Shown one piece after another: positions 37,097-46,536 of a stretch of 64,000 bases of DNA. Made by a program: the position numbers and the translations under genes. The stretch's first letter is position 1. The number at the start of each line of letters is the position of its first letter. Below the pieces are notes generated by a model. The model had not been told where the DNA came from, did no database searches, and saw only the letters and a list, made by a program, of their open reading frames with translations. This DNA comes from Clostridiales bacterium GWF2_38_85. Its GTDB lineage: Bacteria; Bacillota; Clostridia; Oscillospirales; CAG-382. Location of the stretch: NCBI GenBank assembly GCA_001797275.1, contig MGOY01000025.1:31106-95105 (forward strand). Reading direction: 5' to 3'.

Positions 37097-37303
37097 GAAT
37101 CGCCCACTGGGTGGGGTTTTCATTCGATTCCAAAACCTAATGAGGTTTACGAACCGAATGGACTCCTATTTAGTCGCTTTGAAGGTGTCTTTTCGGTCGG
37201 GAAACCCGCCCGAGCGACGCAATTTATTATTTTTAACTTTTTTATTTAAACTTGAGTTCCGCAATTATCTATCTGTTTTACACTATAGAGTAGCATTTTT
37301 GTG

Positions 37304-37340
37304 GTCATTTGAGCCATTTCGCTCCACTTTGCACCACCTT
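37304..37340 (-). promoter_or_regulatory. Four tandem MraZ boxes
   Basis: In gene sense the 7-mers AAGGTGG, AAAGTGG, GAAATGG and AAATGAC follow each other at exactly 10-bp steps (37334-37340, 37324-37330, 37314-37320, 37304-37310), directly after the -10 box. Known MraZ operators are tandem AAAGTG/GTGG repeats at this period. Confidence 0.82.
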
Positions 37341-37346
37341 GTGTCC

Positions 37347-37375
37347 ATTATATAAAATTAAAGTTAAGATTGCAA
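37347..37375 (-). promoter_or_regulatory. Sigma-A promoter of the dcw cluster
   Basis: TTGCAA (37370-37375) and TATAAT (37347-37352) are separated by 17 bp. The -10 box abuts the MraZ repeats. Confidence 0.75.
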
Positions 37376-37657
37376 TACCTTTTGCAAAAAAAAATTAAAA
37401 AATTTTTATTATTTTATTGCATTATGTATACTTAACGGTTTTTGAAAAGATGATGTAAATCAAGGGCAATTCGTTATTTGCTATTTTTTGGCAAATTATA
37501 TTATGTAAACAAACATAAGTTCGTGATATGCCATTTTATAACATTATTAATACATGAATTATATGAACAAGCACAACATATTGTACCGATTTGCAGTAAT
37601 ATATAAGATTGTGCACTACAAATTGTGCCAAAAGGCTCAATATTTATACGATTTCAG
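37376..37657. other. AT-rich gap without a recognisable gene
   Basis: Between the dcw promoter and the terminator of the next minus-strand gene the sequence is AT-rich, with A and T runs. Short frames occur, but none has a ribosome site or a recognisable protein. Nothing further is seen. Confidence 0.6.
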
Positions 37658-37702
37658 ACAAAAAAATAACTGCAAAGGTTGTTGTCAAATAACCTTTGCA
37701 GT
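37658..37702 (-). terminator. Intrinsic terminator of the ireB/92-aa gene pair
   Basis: A perfect 12-bp stem (ACTGCAAAGGTT, 37669-37680 with 37691-37702) is followed on the minus strand by TTATTTTTTTG. Confidence 0.9.
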
Positions 37703-37731
37703 AAAACTTCATTTTTGTGAAGTTATATATT

Positions 37732-38010
37732 TTATTTATTAAGCTCTCTTTCAAGCCATATTGTACCGATATCGAATGCCTGATATAGACTGTTTTTTTC
37801 GGTTTGCTTAACCAATCTTTCAGAAATACTCAGCTCGTCATCCGTTTTTATAATCTGTACCGATACTTTTGTTGCAATCTCAATTCCGTCTTTAGCCGGA
37901 ACAGCCTCCAAAATATTCATAAACAACATTACTCTATCGGTTGGATTTCCGTAATAAATCTGTCTTCCCTCTCTGGCGAGGGGCTTCCCTTTATACATTA
38001 ATGTTTTCAT
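37732..38010 (-). CDS. Conserved protein of unknown function (92 aa)
   Basis: This short acidic/basic soluble protein begins MKTLMYKGKPLAREG and has mixed beta/alpha character (QIYYGNPTDRVMLFMNIL, ATKVSVQIIKTDD). No family is recognised with confidence. It has no signal peptide or cysteines. It lies downstream of ireB in the same direction and ends in a strong terminator, so it is a genuine expressed gene rather than a chance frame. Confidence 0.7.
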   Translation of the reverse strand: MKTLMYKGKPLAREGRQIYYGNPTDRVMLFMNILEAVPAKDGIEIATKVSVQIIKTDDELSISERLVKQTEKNSLYQAFDIGTIWLERELNK

Positions 38011-38141
38011 CTTCTATTGCATCCTTTCCCAATCTGAATTTCCGTTTTTCGCTGCCAAAACATATTTTCAGATTCCTAATTTATATGTTTAATGTCTAAT
38101 GTAACACCAGCCTTTACTAACAAAATAATAAAAAAGATATT

Positions 38142-38396
38142 TTAAAGAGTCAGATAATTCTGAACCAAAACCTTTAAAAGCTCATCTCTGTCGATTTTTC
38201 TGATAATAACACGCGCATTGTTATGATTGGTGATATAAGTCGGATCTTCGGAAAGTATGTAGCCGACTATCTGGTTGATAGGATTGTAGCCTTTTTCTTT
38301 GAGAGAATTATACACACTTTGCAGTGCCTCTCTCATCTCTCTTTCCTTCTCAGTTTTTATTGAGAACATCAGAGTTTTGTCTTCATTTTTTTGCAT
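38142..38396 (-). CDS. ireB: IreB-family phosphoprotein (UPF0297, YrzL)
   Basis: This 84-aa protein closely fits the IreB/UPF0297 pattern, with [20 protein letters not shown] and [20 protein letters not shown]. In Enterococcus IreB is phosphorylated by the PASTA kinase IreK and affects cephalosporin resistance. In most Firmicutes it sits between alaS and ruvX; neither is here. AAAGGA lies 11 nt before the ATG. Confidence 0.95.
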   Translation of the reverse strand: MQKNEDKTLMFSIKTEKEREMREALQSVYNSLKEKGYNPINQIVGYILSEDPTYITNHNNARVIIRKIDRDELLKVLVQNYLTL

Positions 38397-38603
38397 CTGG
38401 CAAACCATCCTTTCCAAACTGATAATAATAAGGGACTTAAAATATCCGATAAGTTGATATTTCGGCACAGTTTATTGTAATTCCCATACGAAACTGCACC
38501 GAATATAGCTTTATAAATTATATTATACACATTTTAACGGTATTTTCAATACTTCAAATAAAAATATTTGGTTAAAATATAGAAAAATTTGTTTCACATA
38601 AGC

Positions 38604-41030
38604 TTAAGATCTTAATTTCGCTCCGAATTTGTCTTTGACTCTCTTCAATACCTTTTTTACAACTGCATCGGCATCCTCGTCGCTCATGGTCTTTTCTATG
38701 CTGAGCAGTACCATACTGTATGCAACGCTCTTTTTTCCTTCAGGAACACCCTTTCCCTGATAAACATCAAAGATCTCAACCGAGATCAACTGTTTTCCGC
38801 CGCTTTCTTTGATAACCTTAGCAATATCACCGGCAGGTGTATCTACATCGCAGACAATCGCAATATCACGGCTTATGGATGGATATACAGGCAGAGATGT
38901 GTACTGCTTGCGTTCGGGCATATTCGTATAAATAGACTCGCAGTCAAGCTCAATCATGTATGTGTTTAGCGGAAGTCCGATTTCCTTCGCACATTCGGGA
39001 TGAACCTGGCCAATCATACCAAGCTTGGTTGTATTGCTGCGTGTGACAGAATATATGCCGGCACTTCTGCCGGGCTGAAGATAGCTTTCGTTTTCAGCCA
39101 TTACCTCAACATTGTTTATATTGAATTGAGCAAGAAGCTCTTCGCATACACCTTTCATCTCAAAAAAGTCACAATCACCATAACCGACTGCAACCAGCAC
39201 CTTATTTTCGCTGTGACTGCCATCCTCGTTGGGTATATAAACAAGCGAATGTTCGAACAGCTTGACATCCTCCGCACGGTGGCTGTAATTGTAGGCAACA
39301 GTTTTGAGAAGCGAAGCAACTGCGGTTGTACGCATTATACTTGTATCCTCGCCCAGCGGATTTATCAGTTTTATGCTGTTTCTGCGTTTATCGTCAGCTG
39401 TAAGCCTTAACAAATCGTAGTATTTTGGGCTGATAAACGAGTATGTGTATGCCTCGGTATAGCCGAGTGAAACCATTGTATTATTAATTTTTGTATCGAA
39501 TTTCTGCCTGTCTGTCAGACCGCCGGGAATAGCTTCACCGTAGAATTTTGAGGTTTTAATTTTATCATATCCGTAAAGTCTTGCTACTTCCTCAGCTATA
39601 TCAGCGGTTTTCTCGATGTCGCCTCTGAAGGGCGGAACAACAAGCAAAAGTTTATCTCCGTCTTTTTCGACTGTCATTTCAAGCGGCAGCATAAGCGTTG
39701 CCATTTCTTCTGCGGTCAGCTCTGTACCAAGCAATGCATTTACGCGTTTGTAATCGAATGCAATCTTTCTTTTTCCGATATCCGCATTATTTATATCGAT
39801 TAGACCCTCACAGGCTTCGCCGGCACCAAGCATTTCAACAAGCTCAACAGCACGAAGCAATGCAGGCATTGTATTTACCGCAGGCAGTCCCTTTTCAAAT
39901 CTCCCCGAGCTTTCTGTCCTGACACCAAGTGCATTTGCAGTATGACGGACATTTGAGCGATTGAAATTTGCGCTCTCGAACACAACAGTTGCGGTTGTAT
40001 CAAGAATTTCGCTGTTCTCTCCACCCATAATACCTGCAAGTGCAATAGGTTTCTCGCCATCTGCAATAACAAGCATATCAGCTGTTAGCTCATGCGGAAC
40101 ACTGTCAAGGGTTGTGATGCTTTCGCCCTGTCTTGCACGTCTGACAACTATACGCTTTGATCCAATGTATGAGTAATCGAATGCATGCATCGGCTGACCG
40201 TACTCAAGCATGACATAGTTTGTTATATCGACAATATTGTTTATTGAACGTACACCCATTGCACGAAGTCTGGCACGCAGCCAGAGCGGTGATGGTGCAA
40301 TCTTAACATTCTTCACCATTGCGGCGCTGTATCTCGGGCAAAGATCTTCATCCTGAACCTCAACGCTGAGAATTTCGGGTGCAATTATTTTGCCAGTAAC
40401 CTGATCAGGAACCGCGGGAGTATGCAGTCTGAGCGATTCGCCAAGTGTTGCAGCTGTTTCTCTTGCAATACCGATTACCGAAAGGCAATCGGGGCGGTTG
40501 AAGGTCAGCTCAAACTCAATTACTGTATCATCAAGCATACAGACATCTTTTATATTATCACCGAGTTTGCAATCCTCCTGAAGCAGGAAGATACCGTCTT
40601 CTTCGGCATATGAAAAATCGTTTATTGTAAGTCCAAGCTCTTCAAGTGAGCATAACATGCCTTCGGAAACCTCACCTCTGAGTTTACCGGATTTTATTTT
40701 CTTGCCAACGGTTTTACCGTTGGCAATGCCTCCCGCAACAACTGCACCGTCAATAGCAACAGGAACAAGACTGCCCGGGACAACATTCTGTGCTCCGGTA
40801 ACAATCTGCAACACCCTGTCTCCCATATCAACCTTGCATATGTTAAGATGGTCGGAATCCTTATGTTTTTCTATTTCAAGTACTCTGCCGACAAAAATAT
40901 TCTGAAGCACATCTCCAAGAAAGGTATATCCCTCAACCTTTGTTCCGGTGTGAGTCATCTGTTCGGAATATTCTCTTGCTGTGCAGTTTACATCAACATA
41001 ATCCTTGAGCCAATTTATCGAAACTTTCAT
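38604..41030 (-). CDS. pheT: Phenylalanyl-tRNA synthetase beta subunit
   Basis: This 808-aa protein has the N-terminal EMAP-like tRNA-binding domain (LNICKVDMGDRVLQIVTGAQN), B3/B4 editing domains (FNRPDCLSVIGIARE), B5 and the C-terminal anticodon-binding FDX-ACB domain (YPSISRDIAIV). It forms the alpha2-beta2 enzyme with PheS. The gap to pheS holds an intercistronic element, and AAAGGA lies 11 nt before the ATG. Confidence 0.97.
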   Translation of the reverse strand: MKVSINWLKDYVDVNCTAREYSEQMTHTGTKVEGYTFLGDVLQNIFVGRVLEIEKHKDSDHLNICKVDMGDRVLQIVTGAQNVVPGSLVPVAIDGAVVAGGIANGKTVGKKIKSGKLRGEVSEGMLCSLEELGLTINDFSYAEEDGIFLLQEDCKLGDNIKDVCMLDDTVIEFELTFNRPDCLSVIGIARETAATLGESLRLHTPAVPDQVTGKIIAPEILSVEVQDEDLCPRYSAAMVKNVKIAPSPLWLRARLRAMGVRSINNIVDITNYVMLEYGQPMHAFDYSYIGSKRIVVRRARQGESITTLDSVPHELTADMLVIADGEKPIALAGIMGGENSEILDTTATVVFESANFNRSNVRHTANALGVRTESSGRFEKGLPAVNTMPALLRAVELVEMLGAGEACEGLIDINNADIGKRKIAFDYKRVNALLGTELTAEEMATLMLPLEMTVEKDGDKLLLVVPPFRGDIEKTADIAEEVARLYGYDKIKTSKFYGEAIPGGLTDRQKFDTKINNTMVSLGYTEAYTYSFISPKYYDLLRLTADDKRRNSIKLINPLGEDTSIMRTTAVASLLKTVAYNYSHRAEDVKLFEHSLVYIPNEDGSHSENKVLVAVGYGDCDFFEMKGVCEELLAQFNINNVEVMAENESYLQPGRSAGIYSVTRSNTTKLGMIGQVHPECAKEIGLPLNTYMIELDCESIYTNMPERKQYTSLPVYPSISRDIAIVCDVDTPAGDIAKVIKESGGKQLISVEIFDVYQGKGVPEGKKSVAYSMVLLSIEKTMSDEDADAVVKKVLKRVKDKFGAKLRS

Positions 41031-41150
41031 AAATTATATTTTCCTTTCTCCATATTGCGGAGTTTTGTGTCGGTTTTGCGAAGCAAAATTTACTCTATAC
41101 TTTTTGATGTAAAAGATACAAAACTCTGTATCTGAAAGTTTACTTTCAGA
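41031..41150 (-). repeat. Intercistronic hairpin element in the pheS-pheT gap
   Basis: It begins at the base after the pheS stop. In gene sense it has a 20-base hairpin (TCTGAAAGT arms, 41131-41150), GAGTTTTGT, the hairpin TTTTGCTTCGCAAAA (41074-41088), ACAAAACTCCGC pairing back to GAGTTTTGT, then AAAGGA and the pheT start. Confidence 0.78.
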
Positions 41151-42170
41151 TTAGAATTGTGATAAAAATCTCAGGTCATTCTCAAACAACAGACGCATAT
41201 CGTCTATGCTGTTTTTAAGAATTGTTACACGATCCATTCCGACACCGAATGCAAAGCCGCTGTAAACCGATGAGTCGATTCCACAGCCGTCAAGCACATT
41301 CGGGTGAACCATGCCTGCCCCTAAGATTTCTATCCAGCCTTCGCCCTTACAGAGTCTGCACCCGCTGCCGCCGCAGGCAAAGCAGGAAACATCGACTTCT
41401 GCGGAAGGCTCTGTAAACGGGAAGTTATGAGGTCTGAAACGAGTTTTAGTGCCTGCACCGAACATTTTCTGTGCAACCATATCAAGAGTACCCTTGAGGT
41501 CGCCCATAGTAATATTTTTGTCAACAACAAGTCCCTCAAGCTGATGGAACATTGGTGAATGGGTTGCATCAACACCATCACAGCGGTAAACACGACCCGG
41601 AGATATTATTCTGATAGGCGACTGTTTACCTCTCATTGCACGAATCTGTACCGGCGAGGTCTGGGTGCGTAATAGCAACTCGGGGTTGATATAAAAGGTG
41701 TCAGTCATATCCCTTGACGGGTGATCCTTAGGTGCGTTTAGTGCATCAAAGTTATTGTATGCAAGTTCGATTTCGGGACCTTCAACAACTGTAAAGCCCA
41801 TATCAAGAAATATCTGTCTTGCTTCGTATATTGTCTGTGTAATCGGATGCAGTTTGCCCAGCTTATGACGTTTTGAGGGCAGCGTAACATCGATTTTATC
41901 CCTCTCAAACGCTCTCTCCTGTTCAATTTTTCCGATATATTCACGCCTTTCGGCAATTTTTGCTTCAATTTCTTCTCTGACACTGTTCGCAAGCTGACCG
42001 ATTACAGGTCTTTCTTCTGCTGTCAATGCGCCCATACCTCTCAGGATTGCTGTAAGCTCTCCTTTTTTACCGAGATATTTGACTCTGCTCTGTTCAAGCT
42101 CATCGGCAGAATTTGTTTTTACGATTTCATCGACAGCGATTTTCAATATCTCTTCTAATTTATCCCTCAT
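41151..42170 (-). CDS. pheS: Phenylalanyl-tRNA synthetase alpha subunit
   Basis: This 339-aa class II synthetase subunit has GFTVVEGPEIE (motif 1 region), the motif 2 arginine in GRVYRCDGVDATHSPMFHQ, and motif 3 FGVGMDRVTIL. A CxxC-type pair (CFACGGSGCRLCKGEGW) replaces the usual short loop, a variant seen in clostridial PheS. Only 36 nt separate it from mtnN, so there is no room for a T-box leader. AAAGGA lies 12 nt before the ATG. Confidence 0.97.
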   Translation of the reverse strand: MRDKLEEILKIAVDEIVKTNSADELEQSRVKYLGKKGELTAILRGMGALTAEERPVIGQLANSVREEIEAKIAERREYIGKIEQERAFERDKIDVTLPSKRHKLGKLHPITQTIYEARQIFLDMGFTVVEGPEIELAYNNFDALNAPKDHPSRDMTDTFYINPELLLRTQTSPVQIRAMRGKQSPIRIISPGRVYRCDGVDATHSPMFHQLEGLVVDKNITMGDLKGTLDMVAQKMFGAGTKTRFRPHNFPFTEPSAEVDVSCFACGGSGCRLCKGEGWIEILGAGMVHPNVLDGCGIDSSVYSGFAFGVGMDRVTILKNSIDDMRLLFENDLRFLSQF

Positions 42171-42206
42171 TGGTCGATCCGTTCCTTTCGTATGTGTATA
42201 GCACTA

Positions 42207-42875
42207 TTATATGCTTTTACAAATGTATTCGGTTATCATTGCAGCACGGTCTGCTGTAGTTTTTTCAAAATCGTTGTGTATCTCTGCCGTATCGTCTGCA
42301 AAATCCGACACAGAACGTATAGCAACAAAACGTACGCCGTTCAACAGACAGACATGCGCAATCGCTGCACCTTCCATTTCAACACAATCAGCACCGAAGC
42401 TGTCGATTATATTCTTTTTATCGCTGTCGCTTGCAACGAATCTGTCGCCGCTTGCGACTGTTCCGACTATGTAGACGATACCCGCGCTCTTACATGCTTT
42501 CTCAGACAGCTTTATAAGCTCCTCGTCAGCCTTGAATATCTTATTGTACGGCGGATAGCTGTCAAGTAAATCAAGCGGATTGAAGTCATGATAAACCGCA
42601 GTTTTTGAGATAACAATATCACCGATTTCAAGATTTCTATTAAGCCCGCCGGCGATACCCGAGTTGATGATTATTTCAACACCAGTAAGATCGATCAATC
42701 TTTGTGCAGCTGCCGCAGCATTCACCTTGCCGATACCGCAAAGGCAGATATATACTTCTATATCGTTATCAAGTTTTGTTGTCAGTATATCTTTTTTGAA
42801 TTTCTTTGCGTCAAGTGCTTCCGCTAAAGTCAGCATTTCGACTTTCATCGCACATATAACTCCGATTTTTTTCAT
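42207..42875 (-). CDS. mtnN: 5'-methylthioadenosine/S-adenosylhomocysteine nucleosidase
   Basis: This 222-aa enzyme has IGVICAMKVEM at the start, NSGIAGGLN, and CVEMEGAAIAHVCLLN followed by RSVSDFAD, which place the catalytic Glu and Asp. It cleaves MTA and SAH to adenine plus the thioribose product. TTGGAG lies 6 nt before the ATG chosen. Confidence 0.95.
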   Translation of the reverse strand: MKKIGVICAMKVEMLTLAEALDAKKFKKDILTTKLDNDIEVYICLCGIGKVNAAAAAQRLIDLTGVEIIINSGIAGGLNRNLEIGDIVISKTAVYHDFNPLDLLDSYPPYNKIFKADEELIKLSEKACKSAGIVYIVGTVASGDRFVASDSDKKNIIDSFGADCVEMEGAAIAHVCLLNGVRFVAIRSVSDFADDTAEIHNDFEKTTADRAAMITEYICKSI

Positions 42876-42915
42876 ATATAGCTCCAATTATTTTTATTTT
42901 AACTTGATTAAAATT

Positions 42916-44013
42916 TTATTCAAGATAATCCTTTAGTCTCTTTGAACGGCTGGGGTGTCTAAGCTTTCTGAGTGCTTTCGCCTCAATTTGACGGATACGC
43001 TCTCTGGTGATGTCAAATATCTTACCAACCTCTTCAAGGGTTCTCTGTCTGCCGTCTTCAAGTCCGAATCTCAGCTTCAAAACGCTTTCTTCTCTGGGTG
43101 TGAGTGTGTGAAGCACCTCAAGTAATTGTTCGTGCAGCATAGTTGATGCCGCTTTGTCTGATGGTGACGGAGTATGGTCGTCGGCAATAAAGTCACCGAG
43201 GTGGCTGTCTTCTTCTTCACCGATGGGCATTTCGAGTGATACAGGCTCTTGCGCAATCTTTAGAATATCCCTGACCTTGTCGACAGGCATTCCCATGACT
43301 TCGGAAATTTCTTCCGCAGATGCTTCTCTGCCGAATTCCTGCAAGAGCTGACGGGATGTACGAAGCACCTTATTTATTGTTTCAACCATATGAACAGGGA
43401 TACGGATTGTTCTTGCCTGATCGGCAATTGCTCTGGTTATTGCCTGGCGGATCCACCATGTTGCATAGGTTGAGAATTTATATCCCTTGCAGTAGTCAAA
43501 CTTTTCAACTGCTTTCATAAGTCCGAGGTTTCCCTCCTGTATAAGATCAAGGAAGAACATGCCCCGGTTAACATATCTTTTTGCGATGCTGACAACAAGT
43601 CTCAGATTGGATTCAACAAGCTGTTTCTTTGCATCATCATCACCCTGTGCCATCCTGTAAGCAAGCTCAAGTTCTTTATCGGCCGAAAGAAGTGAAACCT
43701 TGCCGATCTCCTTCAGGTACATACGTACCGGATCATCCATCGGAAGTCCTTCCTGCGCAAGCAGTTCGTCTACTTCCTCAGGATTGTCATCGATTATCAG
43801 ATCTTCGTCAACATCATCAAGCATCAGCAGCAGTTCATTATCTGAGTCTGTGTTGATTTCGATGCCCTGCTCATCGAGTGTGTCGTTTATCAGCTCAAAT
43901 TGTTCAAGCTCACAGTCAAACCCATCACAGGCTTCAAGGACTTCAATGCTGTTGAGTGAGCCGCGTTGTTTTCCGCGTTCAAACAAATCGTCCATAACAC
44001 TGTTGTTTTTCAT
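42916..44013 (-). CDS. rpoD: Primary sigma factor RpoD/SigA
   Basis: This 365-aa sigma-70 has a short acidic region 1.1, region 1.2 ([17 protein letters not shown]), region 2 ([19 protein letters not shown]), region 3 and region 4.2 ([19 protein letters not shown]). It directs RNA polymerase to the TTGACA/TATAAT promoters found throughout the window. It follows dnaG, as in many Firmicutes. Confidence 0.98.
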   Translation of the reverse strand: MKNNSVMDDLFERGKQRGSLNSIEVLEACDGFDCELEQFELINDTLDEQGIEINTDSDNELLLMLDDVDEDLIIDDNPEEVDELLAQEGLPMDDPVRMYLKEIGKVSLLSADKELELAYRMAQGDDDAKKQLVESNLRLVVSIAKRYVNRGMFFLDLIQEGNLGLMKAVEKFDYCKGYKFSTYATWWIRQAITRAIADQARTIRIPVHMVETINKVLRTSRQLLQEFGREASAEEISEVMGMPVDKVRDILKIAQEPVSLEMPIGEEEDSHLGDFIADDHTPSPSDKAASTMLHEQLLEVLHTLTPREESVLKLRFGLEDGRQRTLEEVGKIFDITRERIRQIEAKALRKLRHPSRSKRLKDYLE

Positions 44014-44055
44014 ATCAGACCTACCTTATTATATATTAATATTTTATTATCCTGT

Positions 44056-45816
44056 TTATTTTGATTTTTTCTTTTTGAGCATTTCAAAATAATCACCAAG
44101 CTTTTCATAATCATCTTCGGCAGCTTTATTTAGTTCTTTTTCTTTGCGTTTTTCCTTTAACAATTTTATATCTGCCTCCAGAACCTCGGAATCGTTCTTA
44201 ATCAGCTTCAGCCGGCTCGCCATAATTCTCGATATACTTCCCTGCTCCTTCGCATTAAACAGGCTGTCCGCAGAAATATTTAATTCTCTGCCTTCTTCAA
44301 GATAAGGTTTCATTGCCGAAAACAACTTTTTTGAAAATGCGGTTACAAAATCCTCATCCTGTAATACTGTTAATACTTTTTTGCCCAGATCGGGGCGTAT
44401 TAGAAGTATGCCCAATATACGCTCCTCTATTGTAGAAACATCCGAGAATTTTACTCTCTCAGGATTGGTATTATCACCGTACCCCAACTTTTTGCGAATT
44501 TCGCTGTCGAAAAAGTCGCTTTTTACTTTTTTAAAATGTCTTTTTGTTTTAATCTCAATAGCTTTTGCAATTCCGTCGGTTGATAAACCTAAAATTTCAG
44601 CTGCTCTGTGGGAATATATTTCCCTTGTCGGTTTATCGCCAATTGTTGATATGTAATCTGTCAGTTCATTCATCGCATTCTGCTTGTCGTCGGCAAGAGT
44701 CAGATCGTATTTTTTCAAAATTTCATTTATCGAATAATCGATTCTTCCTGATGAGCCGTCAAGCTTTTTCTTAAATGCTGCCGCTCCGTATTTCTTTATA
44801 TAGTCGTCGGGGTCTTTAACATCTCCCAACTCGATAACCCTTACATTGATTCCAAGCTCAGTCATAGCTGCAATTGCCTTGTCGGTTGCATTTCTGCCTG
44901 CGTTATCCGAGTCATATGCCAGTAGCACATTTTTTGTAAACCGTGCGATTATCCTTGCATGCTCAGCGTTTACCGCAGTTCCGAGTGTCGCAACCGCATT
45001 GCAGAAGCCTGCCTGATGCAGTGAAATAACATCCATATAACCTTCGCATAAAATTAATGAGTCGGTTGCATATACCTTGGCAAAATTCAAGGCGAACAGG
45101 TTCCGGTTTTTCTTAAACGCCGGAGTGTCTGAGGTGTTTATATACTTTGGTTTATCGTCACCCATTGTTCTGCCACCAAAGGCGACAACATTACCCAGAA
45201 GGTCAATAATGGGAAAAATAACTCTGTTTCTGTAATAGTCAAAAAGTCTGTCGTTCTTTGCACCGGCAAGAAAGCCTGCTGTCAGTTCATACGGCTTGAA
45301 ACCTGATTTTGTCAAGTAGTCTGATAATGCAGTCCAGCTGTTGGGTGAGGCGCCGAGTCCGAAATGCTTGATTGTTGTTTCCTTCATCTCTCTGTTGCGC
45401 AGATAATCGAGAGCCGGTTTCCCTTCGTCTGAGTAAAGGAAGCTATGAAAGAATTTTGCAGCTTCCTTGTTCATTTCAAGAATCCGCTGACGGTTGACTT
45501 GAAATTTATCCTGCCTTTTTTCATCCTGTTCCATAGGGATGCCGCAGCGTCTTGCAAGGAATTCAATCGCTCCGGGATAATCGAGATTTTCGATGTTCAT
45601 GATAAAGCTGACGACATCGCCGCCCACTCCGCAGCCGAAGCAATAAAAGCTGCCATTTGTCGGAAACACAACAAAGGACGGTGTTTTTTCGCTGTGAAAG
45701 GGGCAAAGTCCGACCATATTCGAGCCTGCACGATGAAGCTGTACATACTGCCCGATAACATCCGAAAGCTCATTTCTGAATTTGATTTCATCAAGAAACG
45801 ATGGTGTGAATGACAT
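44056..45816 (-). CDS. dnaG: DNA primase DnaG
   Basis: This 586-aa protein has the CHC2 zinc-binding domain (CPFHSEKTPSF, FYCFGCGVGGD), the Toprim core with LCEGYMDVI and YDSDNAGRNA, and a C-terminal helicase-interacting region. It makes RNA primers for replication. AAAGGAG lies 6 nt before the ATG. It sits downstream of a cysteine-rich gene after a gap of about 155 nt. Confidence 0.97.
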   Translation of the reverse strand: MSFTPSFLDEIKFRNELSDVIGQYVQLHRAGSNMVGLCPFHSEKTPSFVVFPTNGSFYCFGCGVGGDVVSFIMNIENLDYPGAIEFLARRCGIPMEQDEKRQDKFQVNRQRILEMNKEAAKFFHSFLYSDEGKPALDYLRNREMKETTIKHFGLGASPNSWTALSDYLTKSGFKPYELTAGFLAGAKNDRLFDYYRNRVIFPIIDLLGNVVAFGGRTMGDDKPKYINTSDTPAFKKNRNLFALNFAKVYATDSLILCEGYMDVISLHQAGFCNAVATLGTAVNAEHARIIARFTKNVLLAYDSDNAGRNATDKAIAAMTELGINVRVIELGDVKDPDDYIKKYGAAAFKKKLDGSSGRIDYSINEILKKYDLTLADDKQNAMNELTDYISTIGDKPTREIYSHRAAEILGLSTDGIAKAIEIKTKRHFKKVKSDFFDSEIRKKLGYGDNTNPERVKFSDVSTIEERILGILLIRPDLGKKVLTVLQDEDFVTAFSKKLFSAMKPYLEEGRELNISADSLFNAKEQGSISRIMASRLKLIKNDSEVLEADIKLLKEKRKEKELNKAAEDDYEKLGDYFEMLKKKKSK

Positions 45817-45972
45817 TTCTGCTCCTTTCAGACATAAAACCTCTATGCTTGTTTTGGGGTATTGCGTGTAGATAAAAGCTTACTTATAATTTTGCTTTTT
45901 GTTTATTTTTAGTTTCCCACCCTTTATAAAATAATGATTGGTTTTTATCATATGTTCGTATATAGTCATAGG

Positions 45973-46536
45973 TTAATCCTCGATAATTTCGTATATAAAT
46001 TCGCATGGTTTTTCACCAACACTGTTTAATGCTGAAGAAACAATTTCTTTTATTTTCAATTTAACTCCAAGTGCATTTTGATAATGATAGCGAAAATGCC
46101 CTGCACAGCAAGCACAATAGGTAAGCGACATTGGCTCGTTCGGTAACTTTCCTTTAAGGCACCAGCAAGGACATTTATAAATATCATTTTCTTTCCCATA
46201 GATACCAGTGTAAATTGTGCCATCTGTATATAAAACAGGATTTCCCATCCACTTAACAGTTGATAAAAGATTGACTTTTTCGCTAAGTGCTTTATCTTTA
46301 TTAACTTTTGCAAATTGTCTACAGTCTTTATTTCTTTGTCCACCAATGCAACAAGCACAATTACTTAAAATATCAACAGTTTCATCATGAGTAAAAGCTT
46401 TTTCCAATCGTCTTATTGAATCAGCGATGGCATTAATGTCTTTTGTATTCATGTCATCGCCTAAGAGTTGATTTATTTTATCTGAATCGATATTATTTCC
46501 TAATAAAGCTTTTCGAATTTTTTCAATACTTGGCAT
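45973..46536 (-). CDS. Cysteine-rich protein of unknown function (possibly DUF6144)
   Basis: This 187-aa protein has cysteine clusters CACC near 61, DCRQF, KCPCWC near 120 and TYCACCAGHFRYHY near 136, and begins with a helical part. The cysteine spacing suggests a metal or Fe-S centre. The C-terminal SALNSVGEKPCEFIYEI resembles the end of V4R-like or uncharacterised DUF6144-type proteins, from memory. Function is not known. AAGGGG lies 7 nt before the ATG. Confidence 0.7.
   Translation of the reverse strand: MPSIEKIRKALLGNNIDSDKINQLLGDDMNTKDINAIADSIRRLEKAFTHDETVDILSNCACCIGGQRNKDCRQFAKVNKDKALSEKVNLLSTVKWMGNPVLYTDGTIYTGIYGKENDIYKCPCWCLKGKLPNEPMSLTYCACCAGHFRYHYQNALGVKLKIKEIVSSALNSVGEKPCEFIYEIIED

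Larger units (their letters stand above)
36931..37346 (-). promoter_or_regulatory. Long structured 5' leader of mraZ
   Basis: If transcription starts from the promoter at 37347-37375, the mraZ mRNA has a leader of about 400 nt. In order it holds a GTCGCT/AGCGAC stem enclosing CGGG/CCCG (37172-37216), CATTCG/CGAATG with an inner AAACCT/AGGTTT hairpin, a GGAATCG/CGATTCC stem with an inner CCCAC/GTGGG, a perfect 28-bp palindrome (37069-37096), and AAAGTCC/GGACTTT followed by TTTTTCT (about 36992-37019). No known riboswitch was recognised. Confidence 0.5.

Noticed and set aside
37010..37249. A 79-codon plus-strand frame upstream of mraZ
   Set aside because: It runs through the hairpin-rich leader, has no ribosome site and resembles no protein.
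42171..42206. T-box leader before pheS
   Set aside because: Only 36 nt separate pheS from mtnN, and no T-box sequence is present there or in the pheS-pheT gap.
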